The notes beneath the pieces are model-generated. The model saw only the letters and a program-made list of their open reading frames with translations, did not search any database and was not told the origin of the DNA. Shown piece after piece: positions 7,739 to 15,134 of a stretch of DNA of 64,000 nt; position 1 is the first letter of the stretch, and every line of letters begins with the position of its first letter. Both the position numbers and the translations under genes were made by a program. This stretch comes from Catellatospora sp. IY07-71 (GTDB taxonomy: Bacteria; Actinomycetota; Actinomycetes; Mycobacteriales; Micromonosporaceae), in the NCBI RefSeq assembly GCF_018326265.1, contig NZ_AP023360.1, positions 4,021,501 to 4,085,500 of the forward strand. Reading direction: 5' to 3'.

Positions 7739-8212
7739 TCATTCCAGGAGGTCGGCCTCCCAGTTGGCGCGCTGGATGTCCACGTCGACCTCGCGGATGT
7801 CGCGGGCCAGCCGGTCGGCTTCGGCGCGCAGGTCTGCCACGGACAGGGCGCTGAGCATCTTCAGTTCGGAGCGCAGCTGGCGTACGGCGATGCCGCGCTG
7901 GTCGCGGCCCGCAGCGGCGTCGGCGGCCGCGGTGACCACGCTGTGGCGCAGCCGGAGCACGTCTCGGCGGGCGAGCGCCTCGGTGAGGGTGAGCCCGTGC
8001 ACGGTGCGCACCGTGGCGTTCGTGCGGTTGATCCGGCTGATCAGCGCCTCCAGCTCGTCCAGCGCCCCTGCCACCTCGGCCAGCAGCGCCTGCGCGTCCT
8101 CGGCGGGCTCCTCACCCTCCTGGTAGCGGGCGCTGCCGACGATGCGGGCGCGTAGCTGATCGGCCCGGCGCACCGCGTCGGCCCGTAGCGCGAGGGCCTC
8201 GGCGAGTTTCAC
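7739..8212 (-). CDS. DIP1984-family protein
   Basis: A 157-residue helical protein. The pattern KLAEALALRADAVRRADQLRARI, then EGEEPAED and ALISRINRTN, is the signature of the DIP1984 family, once called septicolysin-like, whose molecular role is unsettled. It looks like an all-helical coiled-coil protein of the cytoplasm. I chose the GTG at 8212: a strong site (GGGGAGG) lies 7 nt upstream, and the protein then begins MKLAEAL as in relatives. Two upstream ATG codons in frame have no usable ribosome site. It is followed by a terminator-like hairpin element of unrelated origin on its upstream side at 8301. Confidence 0.82.
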   Translation of the reverse strand: MKLAEALALRADAVRRADQLRARIVGSARYQEGEEPAEDAQALLAEVAGALDELEALISRINRTNATVRTVHGLTLTEALARRDVLRLRHSVVTAAADAAAGRDQRGIAVRQLRSELKMLSALSVADLRAEADRLARDIREVDVDIQRANWEADLLE

Positions 8213-8300
8213 CGTCATACCTCCCCGTGTCATGAGGAGGCGAGCCTAGCGGAGCCGTCCTGCGGGGCGCGGTCGTGGTCGCACGGTGCTGCCGTGAGGC

Positions 8301-8353
8301 GTTAAGAAGGGCACCTTCTTATACGCATAGCGTTAAGAAGGTGCCCTTCCTTG
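8301..8353. repeat. Interspersed palindrome, family B copy 1
   Basis: AAGAAGGGCACCTTCTTA is followed 14 nt later by TAAGAAGGTGCCCTTCCT, giving an 18-bp stem with one mismatch. Each arm is itself a small palindrome. It lies between the start of the DIP1984 gene and the end of the ABC permease operon. Other copies: 48982, 52763 and, diverged, 57535. Confidence 0.85.
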
Positions 8354-8361
8354 TGTACGGG

Positions 8362-9321
8362 TCAGCCCTTGACGCTGCCGGCGAGGAGGCCGCGGACGAA
8401 GTAGCGCTGCAGGGAGAGGAAGACGGTCAGCGGGACGATGATGGAGACGAAGGCGGCGGCGGTGAGGCGCTGCCATTCGTTGCCGCGGTTGCCCGCCAGT
8501 TCGGCCAGGCGGACCGTGAGCGGGGCGTTCTTCGGGCCGGGGGCGAAGATCAGGGCCACCAGCAGGTCGTTCCAGACCCAGAGGAACTGGAAGATGCCGA
8601 AGGAGGCCAGCGCGGGCACGATCAGCGGGAGCACGATGCGCCGGAAGATCTTCGCGTGGCTCGCGCCGTCCACCTTGGCCGCCTCGACCAGGTCGCCGGG
8701 CAGCTCGGCCATGAAGTTGTGCAGCAGGAAGACGCCCAGCGGCAGCGCGAAGCAGGTGTGCGCGAACCAGACCGTGATGAACTTGCCCGGCCCCTCCAGG
8801 TCCCACGCGGGCAGCACCTGGACGCCGCCGAGCGAGACGCCCTCGTTGAAGAACGACAGCAGCGGGATCAGCGCCATCTGCAGCGGCACGATCTGCAGCG
8901 CGAAGATGCCGACGTACACCCAGTCGCGACCGCGGAAGCGGGTCCAGGCCAGCGCGTACGCTGCCAGCGAGCAGAACGCCAGTGGGAACAGCACCGACGG
9001 GATCGTGATCACCAGCGAGTTGATGAAGTATCCCGCCAGGCCGCCCGATGCCGAACGGGCCCCGAACAGCACCTGGTGGTAGTTCTCCAGCGTGAACTGC
9101 GGGTTGGTGAAGAAGTTCCACCAGCCGTTGGACTTGATCTCGTTCTCCGGGCGGACCGAGGAGACCAGCACGCCGAACGTGGGCACGGTCCACAGCAGCG
9201 CGATCACCAGCGAGACCGCGCTCGCGGTGCGGCTGGTCAGCTTCTTGCGCACCCGCCCCGCCGCGGTGCGCGGCACCTCGGGCTCGGGAGCCGCGATGAC
9301 CGTTTCCGTACCCGTGCTCAT
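8362..9321 (-). CDS. Sugar ABC transporter permease, MalG/AglG type
   Basis: A 319-residue inner-membrane protein, the second permease of a CUT1-type carbohydrate importer. It has about six transmembrane helices and the EAA loop (EAAKVDGASHAKIFRRIVLP) that docks on the ATPase. The N-terminal tail (about 35 residues) is cytoplasmic. It lies downstream of the MalF-like permease, 70 bp away on the same strand. Similarity in feel to alpha-glucoside systems (AglG) is an impression, not proven. No ATPase gene is nearby; many actinomycetes serve several such transporters with one shared MsiK-type ATPase. Confidence 0.9.
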   Translation of the reverse strand: MSTGTETVIAAPEPEVPRTAAGRVRKKLTSRTASAVSLVIALLWTVPTFGVLVSSVRPENEIKSNGWWNFFTNPQFTLENYHQVLFGARSASGGLAGYFINSLVITIPSVLFPLAFCSLAAYALAWTRFRGRDWVYVGIFALQIVPLQMALIPLLSFFNEGVSLGGVQVLPAWDLEGPGKFITVWFAHTCFALPLGVFLLHNFMAELPGDLVEAAKVDGASHAKIFRRIVLPLIVPALASFGIFQFLWVWNDLLVALIFAPGPKNAPLTVRLAELAGNRGNEWQRLTAAAFVSIIVPLTVFLSLQRYFVRGLLAGSVKG

Positions 9322-9391
9322 CGCTTCTCCTCGCTGCGCTCGTCGGTGCGATGAGCTGACACTGCCTGCTGGATTCGCTCGCGAAGCTCGC

Positions 9392-10411
9392 TCATCGGGC
9401 TCCCTCCAGCCGGCGGCGGCGTACGACCCTGACCTGGTAGATCACGATGGGTATGACGAGCACGAACAGCAGCACCGCGAGCGCGGCGCCCTTGCCGTTC
9501 TCGTCGGCGCGGAACGAGTAGGTGTACATCTCGTTGGCGACGACGCTGGTGCCGAACTGGCCGCCGGTCATGGTGCGCACGATGTCGAAGATCTTCAGGG
9601 TGCCGATCGAGATGGTCACCATGACGACGACCAGCGCGGGGCGGATGCTGGGGATGGTGACCTGCCAGAACATCTGCCACGGGGTGACGCCGTCCAGGCG
9701 GGCCGCCTCGACGATGTCGGCTGGGATGGCCTTGATCGCCGCGGACAGCACCACCATGGCGAAGCCGGCCTGGATCCACACCATCACCGCGATCAGGAAC
9801 AGCGTGTTCCACGGGCCGTCCAGCAGCCACTGCTGCGGGGTGCCGCCGAACGCGACCACGATCTGGTTCAGCAGGCCGATCTGCGGGGCGCCCTCCTGCC
9901 GGTACTCGTACACGAACTTCCAGATGATGCCGGCGCCCACGAACGAGATGGCCATCGGCATGAAGATCAGCGATTTGGCGAAGGACTCGAAGCGGGCCCG
10001 GTCCACCAGCACCGCGTACACCAGGCCGACCGTGGTGGAGACCGTGGGCACCAGCAGCACCCAGAGGAAGGTGCTCAGCAGCACGCCGTACTGCACGGGG
10101 TCGGCGCCGAAGTCGGGGAGCATGCCGGAGTTCTTGTCGGTGAACATCCAGACGAAGTTGTCCAGGCCGACGAACTCGTCGGAGTCCGCGTCCATGAAGG
10201 CCAGGATCAGCGTGCGTACGGCGGGCACGATCAGGCCCACCAGCAGCAGCAGGCCGGCCGGGGCCAGCAGGCCGAGCGCCACCCAGCGGTCCTTGTGGCT
10301 CGGCAGCACGTCCAGCACCAGCAGCAACAAGCCCACCACGGCCGCGAAGGCGACGATGCCGTACACCAGCATCATCAACTTCGGGCCTTCGGCGGTGAAG
10401 TCGAAGCTCAC
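9392..10411 (-). CDS. Sugar ABC transporter permease, MalF/AglF type
   Basis: A 339-residue inner-membrane protein with two N-terminal helices (about residues 13-32 and 43-66), a short extracytoplasmic segment, and six more helices. EAA loop: EAARLDGVTPWQMFWQVTIP. The extra N-terminal helices and DSDEFVGLDNFVWMFTD are typical of MalF/AglF-type first permeases. It forms the channel with the MalG-like protein encoded downstream. A hairpin upstream (10445-10485) separates it from the binding-protein gene and may reduce its expression relative to that protein. Confidence 0.9.
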   Translation of the reverse strand: MSFDFTAEGPKLMMLVYGIVAFAAVVGLLLLVLDVLPSHKDRWVALGLLAPAGLLLLVGLIVPAVRTLILAFMDADSDEFVGLDNFVWMFTDKNSGMLPDFGADPVQYGVLLSTFLWVLLVPTVSTTVGLVYAVLVDRARFESFAKSLIFMPMAISFVGAGIIWKFVYEYRQEGAPQIGLLNQIVVAFGGTPQQWLLDGPWNTLFLIAVMVWIQAGFAMVVLSAAIKAIPADIVEAARLDGVTPWQMFWQVTIPSIRPALVVVMVTISIGTLKIFDIVRTMTGGQFGTSVVANEMYTYSFRADENGKGAALAVLLFVLVIPIVIYQVRVVRRRRLEGAR

Positions 10412-10444
10412 GCGGTTCTCCTCGGGGGCCGGTCGGGAGGAAGA

Positions 10445-10485
10445 CTACGCCGTGTGGGCCCCGGATCGGAGCCCACACGGCGTAG
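10445..10485 (-). terminator. Hairpin between binding-protein and permease genes
   Basis: CTACGCCGTGTGGGC and its exact complement form a 15-bp stem with an 11-nt loop, inside the operon. It probably acts as a partial terminator or a 3' stabiliser, so that binding protein is made in excess over the permeases, as known for other sugar ABC operons (inference here). Confidence 0.75.
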
Positions 10486-10502
10486 GTAGATCAACTACGG
10501 CC

Positions 10503-11849
10503 TCACTTGGGCCAGCTGGCCTCGATGAAGTCGAGGGTCGCCTTGGTGTCCTTGCCGTTGATCCAGTCGGTCATGCCCTTCCAGAAGGAGTTCGCGCCCA
10601 CGGCGGCCGGCATGAGGTCCGAGCCGTCGAAGCGGAACACCGCGCCGGTGTCCTGCAGGATGCCGACCGCCACCTTGTCGATCGGGTTCGCGACGTTCGC
10701 CACGTCCAGACCCTTGTTGGCGGAGATCCAGTTGTTCAGCTTCGCCCGGCTGTTGGCGAAGTCGGCGCTGGCCAGGTAGGTCTGCACCGACTGCACCGCG
10801 TCGCCGTCGGTGAACGCCGCGACGAACTCGCCGCCGCCCAGCACCGGCTTGCCCTTGGCGGGGTCGATCGCCGGCAGGTAGAAGGCGAACGCGTCGCCGT
10901 CCTCGGCCACCTTGGTGCCCTGCGGCCACTGGTTGGCGTAGAAGGACGCCTGGCGGTGCATGCCGCACTTCTTCTGGACGACCGGCAGGCCGCCGTCCTG
11001 GAAGGTGGTGGTGGCGATCGACTTCACGCCGCCGATGCCGCCGTTGACGTACTTCTCGTTCTTCAGGATCGAGCCGACCCGGTCGGTCGCCGACACGATG
11101 CGCTGGTCGTTGAACGGGATCGTGTGCGCGACCCACTGGTCGTACACCTCCGGGCCCTGCTCGCGCAGCAGCACGTCCTCGATCCAGTCGGTGGCCGGCC
11201 AGCCGGTCGCGTCCTGCGAGCCGATGCCCGCGCACCACGGCTTGATGCCCGCGGCGGCCATCGTGTTGCTCAGCGCGATCATCTCGTCCCAGGTCTGCGG
11301 GATCTTCCAGCCCTTCTCCTTGAACAGGGAGGGCGAGTACCACACGAACGACTTCACGTTCGCGCCGAGCGGGGCGCCGTACAGGGTGCCGTCGACCGTG
11401 GCGTACTTGAGCCAGTCGGGCGCGAAGTTCTGGGTGGCCATGGCCTTGGTCTTCTCGCCGGCGGCCTTGAGCTTGCCGCCCTTGGCGAAGAACTCCAGCA
11501 GACCCGGCTGCGGGATGAAGGCGAGGTCCGGGGCGTCGCCGCCCGCCACGCGCACCTTCAGCTGCGCCTCGAACTCGCCGCTGCCCTCGTACTCGATCTT
11601 CACGCCGGTGCAGTCGGCGAACTTCGCCCACGCCTGCTCGAGCAGTCCGGCCTCGGCGTCACGGATGGGGGAGTAGATGGTGACCGTCTCGCCGGCGATG
11701 CCCGTGTAGTCGGCGAACGCCGCGCATTCGGGAGTGTCCAGCTTGCCCTCGGAGGTGCTGCCGGAATCGCCACCGCAGGCCGCGACGGTGAGCGCCAGCG
11801 CCACCGCCCCGGTGAGCGCGAGCAGACGCCGCTGTCTGTTGGATGCCAT
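10503..11849 (-). CDS. Sugar ABC transporter substrate-binding lipoprotein
   Basis: A 448-residue family-1 extracellular binding protein that captures a sugar outside the membrane. Lipoprotein signal: LTVAACGG, with the lipidated Cys about 25 residues from the start. Mature features include APDLAFIPQPGLLEFF and WPATDWIEDVLLREQGPEVY, typical of alpha-glucoside or maltose-type binding proteins. Start: ATG at 11849, with GAGGAGG about 7 nt upstream; the frame extends upstream but without a signal sequence. First gene of a three-gene operon. A LacI-like operator and a tandem of GCAAG repeats lie 55-80 bp upstream, pointing to sugar-responsive control. The substrate is not certain. Confidence 0.9.
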   Translation of the reverse strand: MASNRQRRLLALTGAVALALTVAACGGDSGSTSEGKLDTPECAAFADYTGIAGETVTIYSPIRDAEAGLLEQAWAKFADCTGVKIEYEGSGEFEAQLKVRVAGGDAPDLAFIPQPGLLEFFAKGGKLKAAGEKTKAMATQNFAPDWLKYATVDGTLYGAPLGANVKSFVWYSPSLFKEKGWKIPQTWDEMIALSNTMAAAGIKPWCAGIGSQDATGWPATDWIEDVLLREQGPEVYDQWVAHTIPFNDQRIVSATDRVGSILKNEKYVNGGIGGVKSIATTTFQDGGLPVVQKKCGMHRQASFYANQWPQGTKVAEDGDAFAFYLPAIDPAKGKPVLGGGEFVAAFTDGDAVQSVQTYLASADFANSRAKLNNWISANKGLDVANVANPIDKVAVGILQDTGAVFRFDGSDLMPAAVGANSFWKGMTDWINGKDTKATLDFIEASWPK

Positions 11850-12180
11850 TGGAGTTTCCTCCTCGTAACTGTGTCGGAGCGCAGCCCTCTGGTGCCGGAC
11901 TACCGCAAGGTGACGCAAGTTATGCAAGCGGTTTCGATCTCGAACTGTCCAGCGCTGACAACAGTAAGGTTCGTAACGATTCGGAAACCACCTCGGTACC
12001 GGATGTGACGATCATCCCGCCCCACGGCGGCTTCGCGGTGGGCTACACTGGCGGCGGTTTTTGTGTAAGTGGTCTGCTCGCGTTGCCCTCCCTGAGAGGA
12101 CCGCAGGTGCCGCTGCTCAAGTGGCCAGCCCCCGCACGAGGTGTGCGGAGCGGTTCGTTTTGCGCAAGGAATTGGTGAAA
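11850..12180. other. Divergent control region, sugar transporter and cold-shock gene
   Basis: Left part: operator-like sequences for the minus-strand transporter (11904-11937). Right part: about 130 nt of probable untranslated leader for the cold-shock gene, with a T-rich run (about 12057-12064) and a small CGCAC/GTGCG stem. A TACACT (12044-12049) could be a -10 box for the cold-shock gene. No gene seen. Confidence 0.5.
11904..11937. promoter_or_regulatory. LacI-like operator and GCAAG direct repeats
   Basis: TGCAAGCGGTTTCGA (11923-11937) resembles a LacI-family operator with central CG. Three GCAAG units (11904, 11915, 11924) precede it at 11- and 9-bp spacing, about one helical turn. Located 55-88 bp upstream of the sugar-binding protein start, it is the likely site of regulation. 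Confidence 0.5.
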
Positions 12181-12384
12181 ATGGCTCAGGGAACCGTCAA
12201 GTGGTTCAACGCCGACAAGGGCTTCGGCTTCATCTCCGTCGACGGTGGTGGCGCTGACGTCTTCGTGCACTTCTCCGCGATCCAGGCCAGCGGCTTCCGC
12301 AGCCTCGAGGAGAACCAGCGCGTGGAGTTCGAGATCGTGCAGGGCGCCAAGGGCCCGCAGGCGGACGCGGTTCGCCCGCTCTGA
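12181..12384 (+). CDS. Cold-shock domain protein, CspA family
   Basis: A 67-residue single-strand RNA/DNA-binding protein that acts as an RNA chaperone. RNP1 motif KGFGFISV and RNP2 motif VFVHFSAI are intact, and the protein starts with the family's [14 protein letters not shown]. The length is exactly that of actinobacterial CspA proteins. A long leader of about 130 nt precedes it, which in csp genes often carries post-transcriptional control; the ribosome site is weak (GGAATTGGTG). A clear terminator follows, so it is monocistronic. Confidence 0.96.
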   Translation: MAQGTVKWFNADKGFGFISVDGGGADVFVHFSAIQASGFRSLEENQRVEFEIVQGAKGPQADAVRPL

Positions 12385-12398
12385 TCTCCCCGACACCT

Positions 12399-12427
12399 AC
12401 GGGCCGGTCTTGACCGGCCCGTTTGTC
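12399..12427 (+). terminator. Intrinsic terminator of the cold-shock gene
   Basis: ACGGGCCGGTC and its exact complement with a TT loop (11-bp stem), followed by TTGTCGTT, 15 bp after the stop. Confidence 0.85.
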
Positions 12428-12540
12428 GTTCCGCGCTGCCGTACGGCGCGCTGGAGCGCTCCGAGCCCCGCATCCTGCCCTGTATGCGGGGCTCGTTGCT
12501 GTCCCGGGCTTGTGCGCTGCTCGGTGCGGGGGCTATCTTT

Positions 12541-12563
12541 AAACCAAGACGTACGTACGGTTT
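12541..12563. promoter_or_regulatory. Operator-like palindrome before the Tam-like gene
   Basis: AAACC and GGTTT flank a central ACGTACGT, 22 bp upstream of the methyltransferase start. TTAAAC and TTTACT spaced 16 bp apart overlap it and could be a promoter. No regulator gene is adjacent. Confidence 0.35.
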
Positions 12564-12584
12564 ACTGGATGGCGGAGGCCCGCG

Positions 12585-13379
12585 ATGTGGAACCCCGAGA
12601 CCTACCTGCGCTTCGCCGACGAGCGCGGCCGTCCCTTCGTCGACCTGCTCGCCCGGGTGCGGGCGGACAAGCCGCGGCAGGTCGTGGACCTCGGCTGCGG
12701 CCCCGGCAACCTCACCGCCACGCTCGCCGCGCGCTGGCCCGGCGCGGCCGTGCGGGGCCTCGACTCGTCGGCCGAGATGATCGAGCGCGCGGTCGCCGAC
12801 CAGGGCGCCGACGGCCCGGTGGACTACGCGGTGGGTGATGTGCGCGACTGGCGCCCAGGCCCCGAGACGGACGTGGTCGTCACCAACGCCGTGCTCCAGT
12901 GGGTGCCCGGCCAGGAGGAGCTGGTCAGCGCCTGGGCGCGGGAGCTGCCCGCCGGGGGATGGCTCGGCCTGCAGGTGCCCGGCAACCACGACGCGCCCGC
13001 CCATCAGGCGCTGCGGGACCTGTGCCTGTCGCCGCGCTGGGCAGACCGGCTCGGCGTCGTCGGCGAGCAGGTGCGCGGCGTGCCCGAGCCGGCCGAGTAC
13101 GCCCGGCTGCTGCGCGACGCCGGCTGCGCGGCAGACGTGTGGGAGACCACCTACCTGCACCAGCTGCCGGTGACCGGGGGCCTGCACCCGGTGCTCACCT
13201 GGCTGTCCGGCACCGCCCTGCGCCCCGTGCGGGCGCTGCTGTCCGAAAGCGACTGGGACGCGTTCTGCGCCGAGCTGGAGCCGCAGCTCGCGGCCGCCTA
13301 CCCGGCCCACCGCGACGTGGTCGACTTCCCGTTCCGCCGCGTCTTCGCGGTCGGCCACCGCACCTCCGTGGATCACTGA
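12585..13379 (+). CDS. tam: Trans-aconitate 2-methyltransferase-like SAM enzyme
   Basis: A 264-residue class I methyltransferase. SAM motif I is DLGCGPGNLT (about residues 35-44), followed by GLDSSAEMIERA and the acidic post-motif. The N-terminal MWNPETYLRFADERGRPF and VVTNAVLQWVPGQEEL closely follow Tam, which esterifies trans-aconitate and so removes this inhibitor of aconitase. GGAGG sits 8-9 nt before the ATG. It is cytoplasmic and monocistronic. The family assignment rests on remembered patterns; other small-acid methyltransferases are possible. Confidence 0.82.
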   Translation: MWNPETYLRFADERGRPFVDLLARVRADKPRQVVDLGCGPGNLTATLAARWPGAAVRGLDSSAEMIERAVADQGADGPVDYAVGDVRDWRPGPETDVVVTNAVLQWVPGQEELVSAWARELPAGGWLGLQVPGNHDAPAHQALRDLCLSPRWADRLGVVGEQVRGVPEPAEYARLLRDAGCAADVWETTYLHQLPVTGGLHPVLTWLSGTALRPVRALLSESDWDAFCAELEPQLAAAYPAHRDVVDFPFRRVFAVGHRTSVDH

Positions 13380-13419
13380 CCCCGCCGCGCGGCGACGCAG
13401 GCCCCCGCGCGCGGCGCTT

Positions 13420-13494
13420 GATCGTCTGACTTGCCTGGCACACGGGCGAAAGCGCGCCCAACATACGCCCGTCTGCCAGGCAAGTCGGACGATC
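13420..13494. repeat. Interspersed palindrome, family A copy 1
   Basis: Two 29-nt arms (27 of 29 pairing) start GATCGTC and contain the core GACTTGCCTGGCA and GGGCG. It lies between the methyltransferase and deaminase genes. The same core recurs at 54823-54899. Confidence 0.85.
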
Positions 13495-13561
13495 TTGGCG
13501 CGGCCCGCGGCGGGCGGTGACCGGTAGCGAATGATCGGGTACGGAGAGGTAGGGTGCCGGC

Positions 13562-14590
13562 ATGGCTAGTGACGATCTTGCTGGTTTCATCGCCGGACTG
13601 CCCAAGGCCGAGCTGCACGTGCACCACGTCGGCTCCGCCTCGCCCCGGACCGTGGCCGAGCTGGCCGCGCGGCACGAGGGCCGCAGCCCGGTGCCCGCCG
13701 ACCCCGCCCTGCTGGCCGAGTACTTCACCTTCACCGACTTCGCGCACTTCGTCGAGGTCTACCTGAGCGTGGTCGACCTGATCCGCGACGCCGAGGACGT
13801 GCGCACGCTGACCTACGGCGTGGCCCAGGACCTGGCCGCGCAGCAGGTGCGCTACGCCGAGCTGACCGTCACTCCGTATTCGAGCGTCGCGCGGGGCATC
13901 CCGGCGGAGGCGTTCTGCGAGGCCATCGAGGACGCGCGGCGGGAGGCCGAGAAGGAGTTCGGCCTGGTGCTGCGCTGGTGCTTCGACATCCCGGGTGAGG
14001 CCGGGCTGCCCTCGGCGGAGCAGACCCTGCGCATCGCGCTGGACCAGCGGCCGGACGGGCTGATCAGCTTCGGCCTCGGCGGGCCCGAGATCGGGGTGCC
14101 GCGGCCGCAGTTCAAGCCGTACTTCGACGCCGCCCGCGCGGCGGGGCTGCGCAGCGTGCCGCACGCGGGGGAGACCACCGGCGCGCAGACGGTCTGGGAC
14201 GCGATCCGCGAGCTGGGCGCCGAGCGCATCGGGCACGGCATCTTCGCGGCGCAGGACCCGGCGCTGCTGGACCACCTGGGCGAGCACGGCATCCCGCTGG
14301 AGGTGTGCCCGACGTCGAACCTGCGTACCCGGGCGGTGGCGGACCTGTCCGAGCACCCGCTGGCCAAGCTGGTGGCGGCGGGCGTGCCGGTGAGCGTCAA
14401 CTCCGACGACCCGCCCATGTTCGGCACCACGCTCAACAACGAGTACCTGGTGGCGGCGAAGCTGCTGGACCTGGACGCGGCCGGGGTGGCCGAGCTGGCC
14501 CGGCAGGGCGTGCGCCACTCCTTCGCGAGCGGGCAGGTGAAGTCCGCCCTGCTGGCCGAGATCGACGCCCACGCGGCGACGGCCGCCTGA
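13562..14590 (+). CDS. Adenosine deaminase-family hydrolase
   Basis: A 342-residue amidohydrolase of the adenosine/AMP deaminase fold. The zinc ligands are present: His19 and His21 (ELHVHHVGS), the His in VPHAGET with its catalytic Glu, the His of IGHGI, and the NSDDPPMFG aspartates. The canonical ELHLHLEGS is changed to ELHVHHVGS, which marks a distinct subgroup. Most such proteins are annotated as adenosine deaminase (adenosine to inosine). A related activity, aminodeoxyfutalosine deamination in menaquinone synthesis, is known for actinobacterial members of this superfamily and remains an alternative. A terminator follows directly. Confidence 0.85.
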   Translation: MASDDLAGFIAGLPKAELHVHHVGSASPRTVAELAARHEGRSPVPADPALLAEYFTFTDFAHFVEVYLSVVDLIRDAEDVRTLTYGVAQDLAAQQVRYAELTVTPYSSVARGIPAEAFCEAIEDARREAEKEFGLVLRWCFDIPGEAGLPSAEQTLRIALDQRPDGLISFGLGGPEIGVPRPQFKPYFDAARAAGLRSVPHAGETTGAQTVWDAIRELGAERIGHGIFAAQDPALLDHLGEHGIPLEVCPTSNLRTRAVADLSEHPLAKLVAAGVPVSVNSDDPPMFGTTLNNEYLVAAKLLDLDAAGVAELARQGVRHSFASGQVKSALLAEIDAHAATAA

Positions 14591-14602
14591 CCTGTGCTCG
14601 AA

Positions 14603-14638
14603 GCTCTCGCCCTGCTGTGCTGACGGCAGGGCGAGAGC
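14603..14638. terminator. Hairpin between convergent deaminase and PemK-like genes
   Basis: GCTCTCGCCCTGC and its complement form a 13-bp stem with a 10-nt loop, 12 bp after the deaminase stop and 15 bp from the end of the opposing gene. It can serve both. Confidence 0.8.
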
Positions 14639-14653
14639 CGGTGGAAGCCGGGG

Positions 14654-15124
14654 TCAGACCCCGTGCAGGGTGCGGACCTTGCGCCAGACGACGGTGTCGA
14701 GCGACCCGGCCCGGTTGGAGAAGGCCGGGGTCGAGATCGTGATCGGGTCGCTGAGGTCGAGGAAGCTGTTGTGGTCGGCGTCGGCGTCCCAGGTCGTGGT
14801 GGGGATCTCGATGTGGTCGGTGCGGTGCCGCTGGTCCTGGCTGGTGATCTTCAGGACCTCGTACGCGCCGCGCCGGAACCGCAGCACCACGCAGGGGCGC
14901 ACCTTGGAGCCGGTGCCGTCCTCGTAGGGCACGTCGGCCCACCAGATCTCGCCGGGCTGCGGCCCGGACTTCGGCGTCTTGTCCGCCTTCGGCGCGCGGG
15001 GCACCGGCCGGGCGGGCGGGCGCCTGCCGGCCGGGCCCGCCGTGGGGCGGGTGCGGGCGCGGTACAGCCACCACGCGACGCCGAGCGCGGCGAGGACGGC
15101 CAGGGTCGTCAGGAGCAGCCACAT
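14654..15124 (-). CDS. Membrane-anchored PemK/MazF-like protein
   Basis: A 156-residue protein with one N-terminal transmembrane helix (about residues 2-20), a basic Pro-rich linker (22-53) and a C-terminal domain starting PGEIWWADVPYEDGTGSKVRPCVVL. That is the opening of the PemK/MazF endoribonuclease fold. The MazF-type Arg-Pro pair (VRPCVVL) is present, and a serine follows later (LKITSQD). No antitoxin gene is next to it. A ribosome-independent RNase toxin would be expected in the cytoplasm, so the anchor and lack of antitoxin argue for a non-toxin housekeeping or regulatory role (inference). Confidence 0.75.
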   Translation of the reverse strand: MWLLLTTLAVLAALGVAWWLYRARTRPTAGPAGRRPPARPVPRAPKADKTPKSGPQPGEIWWADVPYEDGTGSKVRPCVVLRFRRGAYEVLKITSQDQRHRTDHIEIPTTTWDADADHNSFLDLSDPITISTPAFSNRAGSLDTVVWRKVRTLHGV

Positions 15125-15134
15125 GATCGGCAGT

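Noticed and set aside
14654-15124. Classical MazEF toxin-antitoxin pair
   Set aside because: No small antitoxin gene on either side; the neighbours are a deaminase and the GGDEF-EAL gene.
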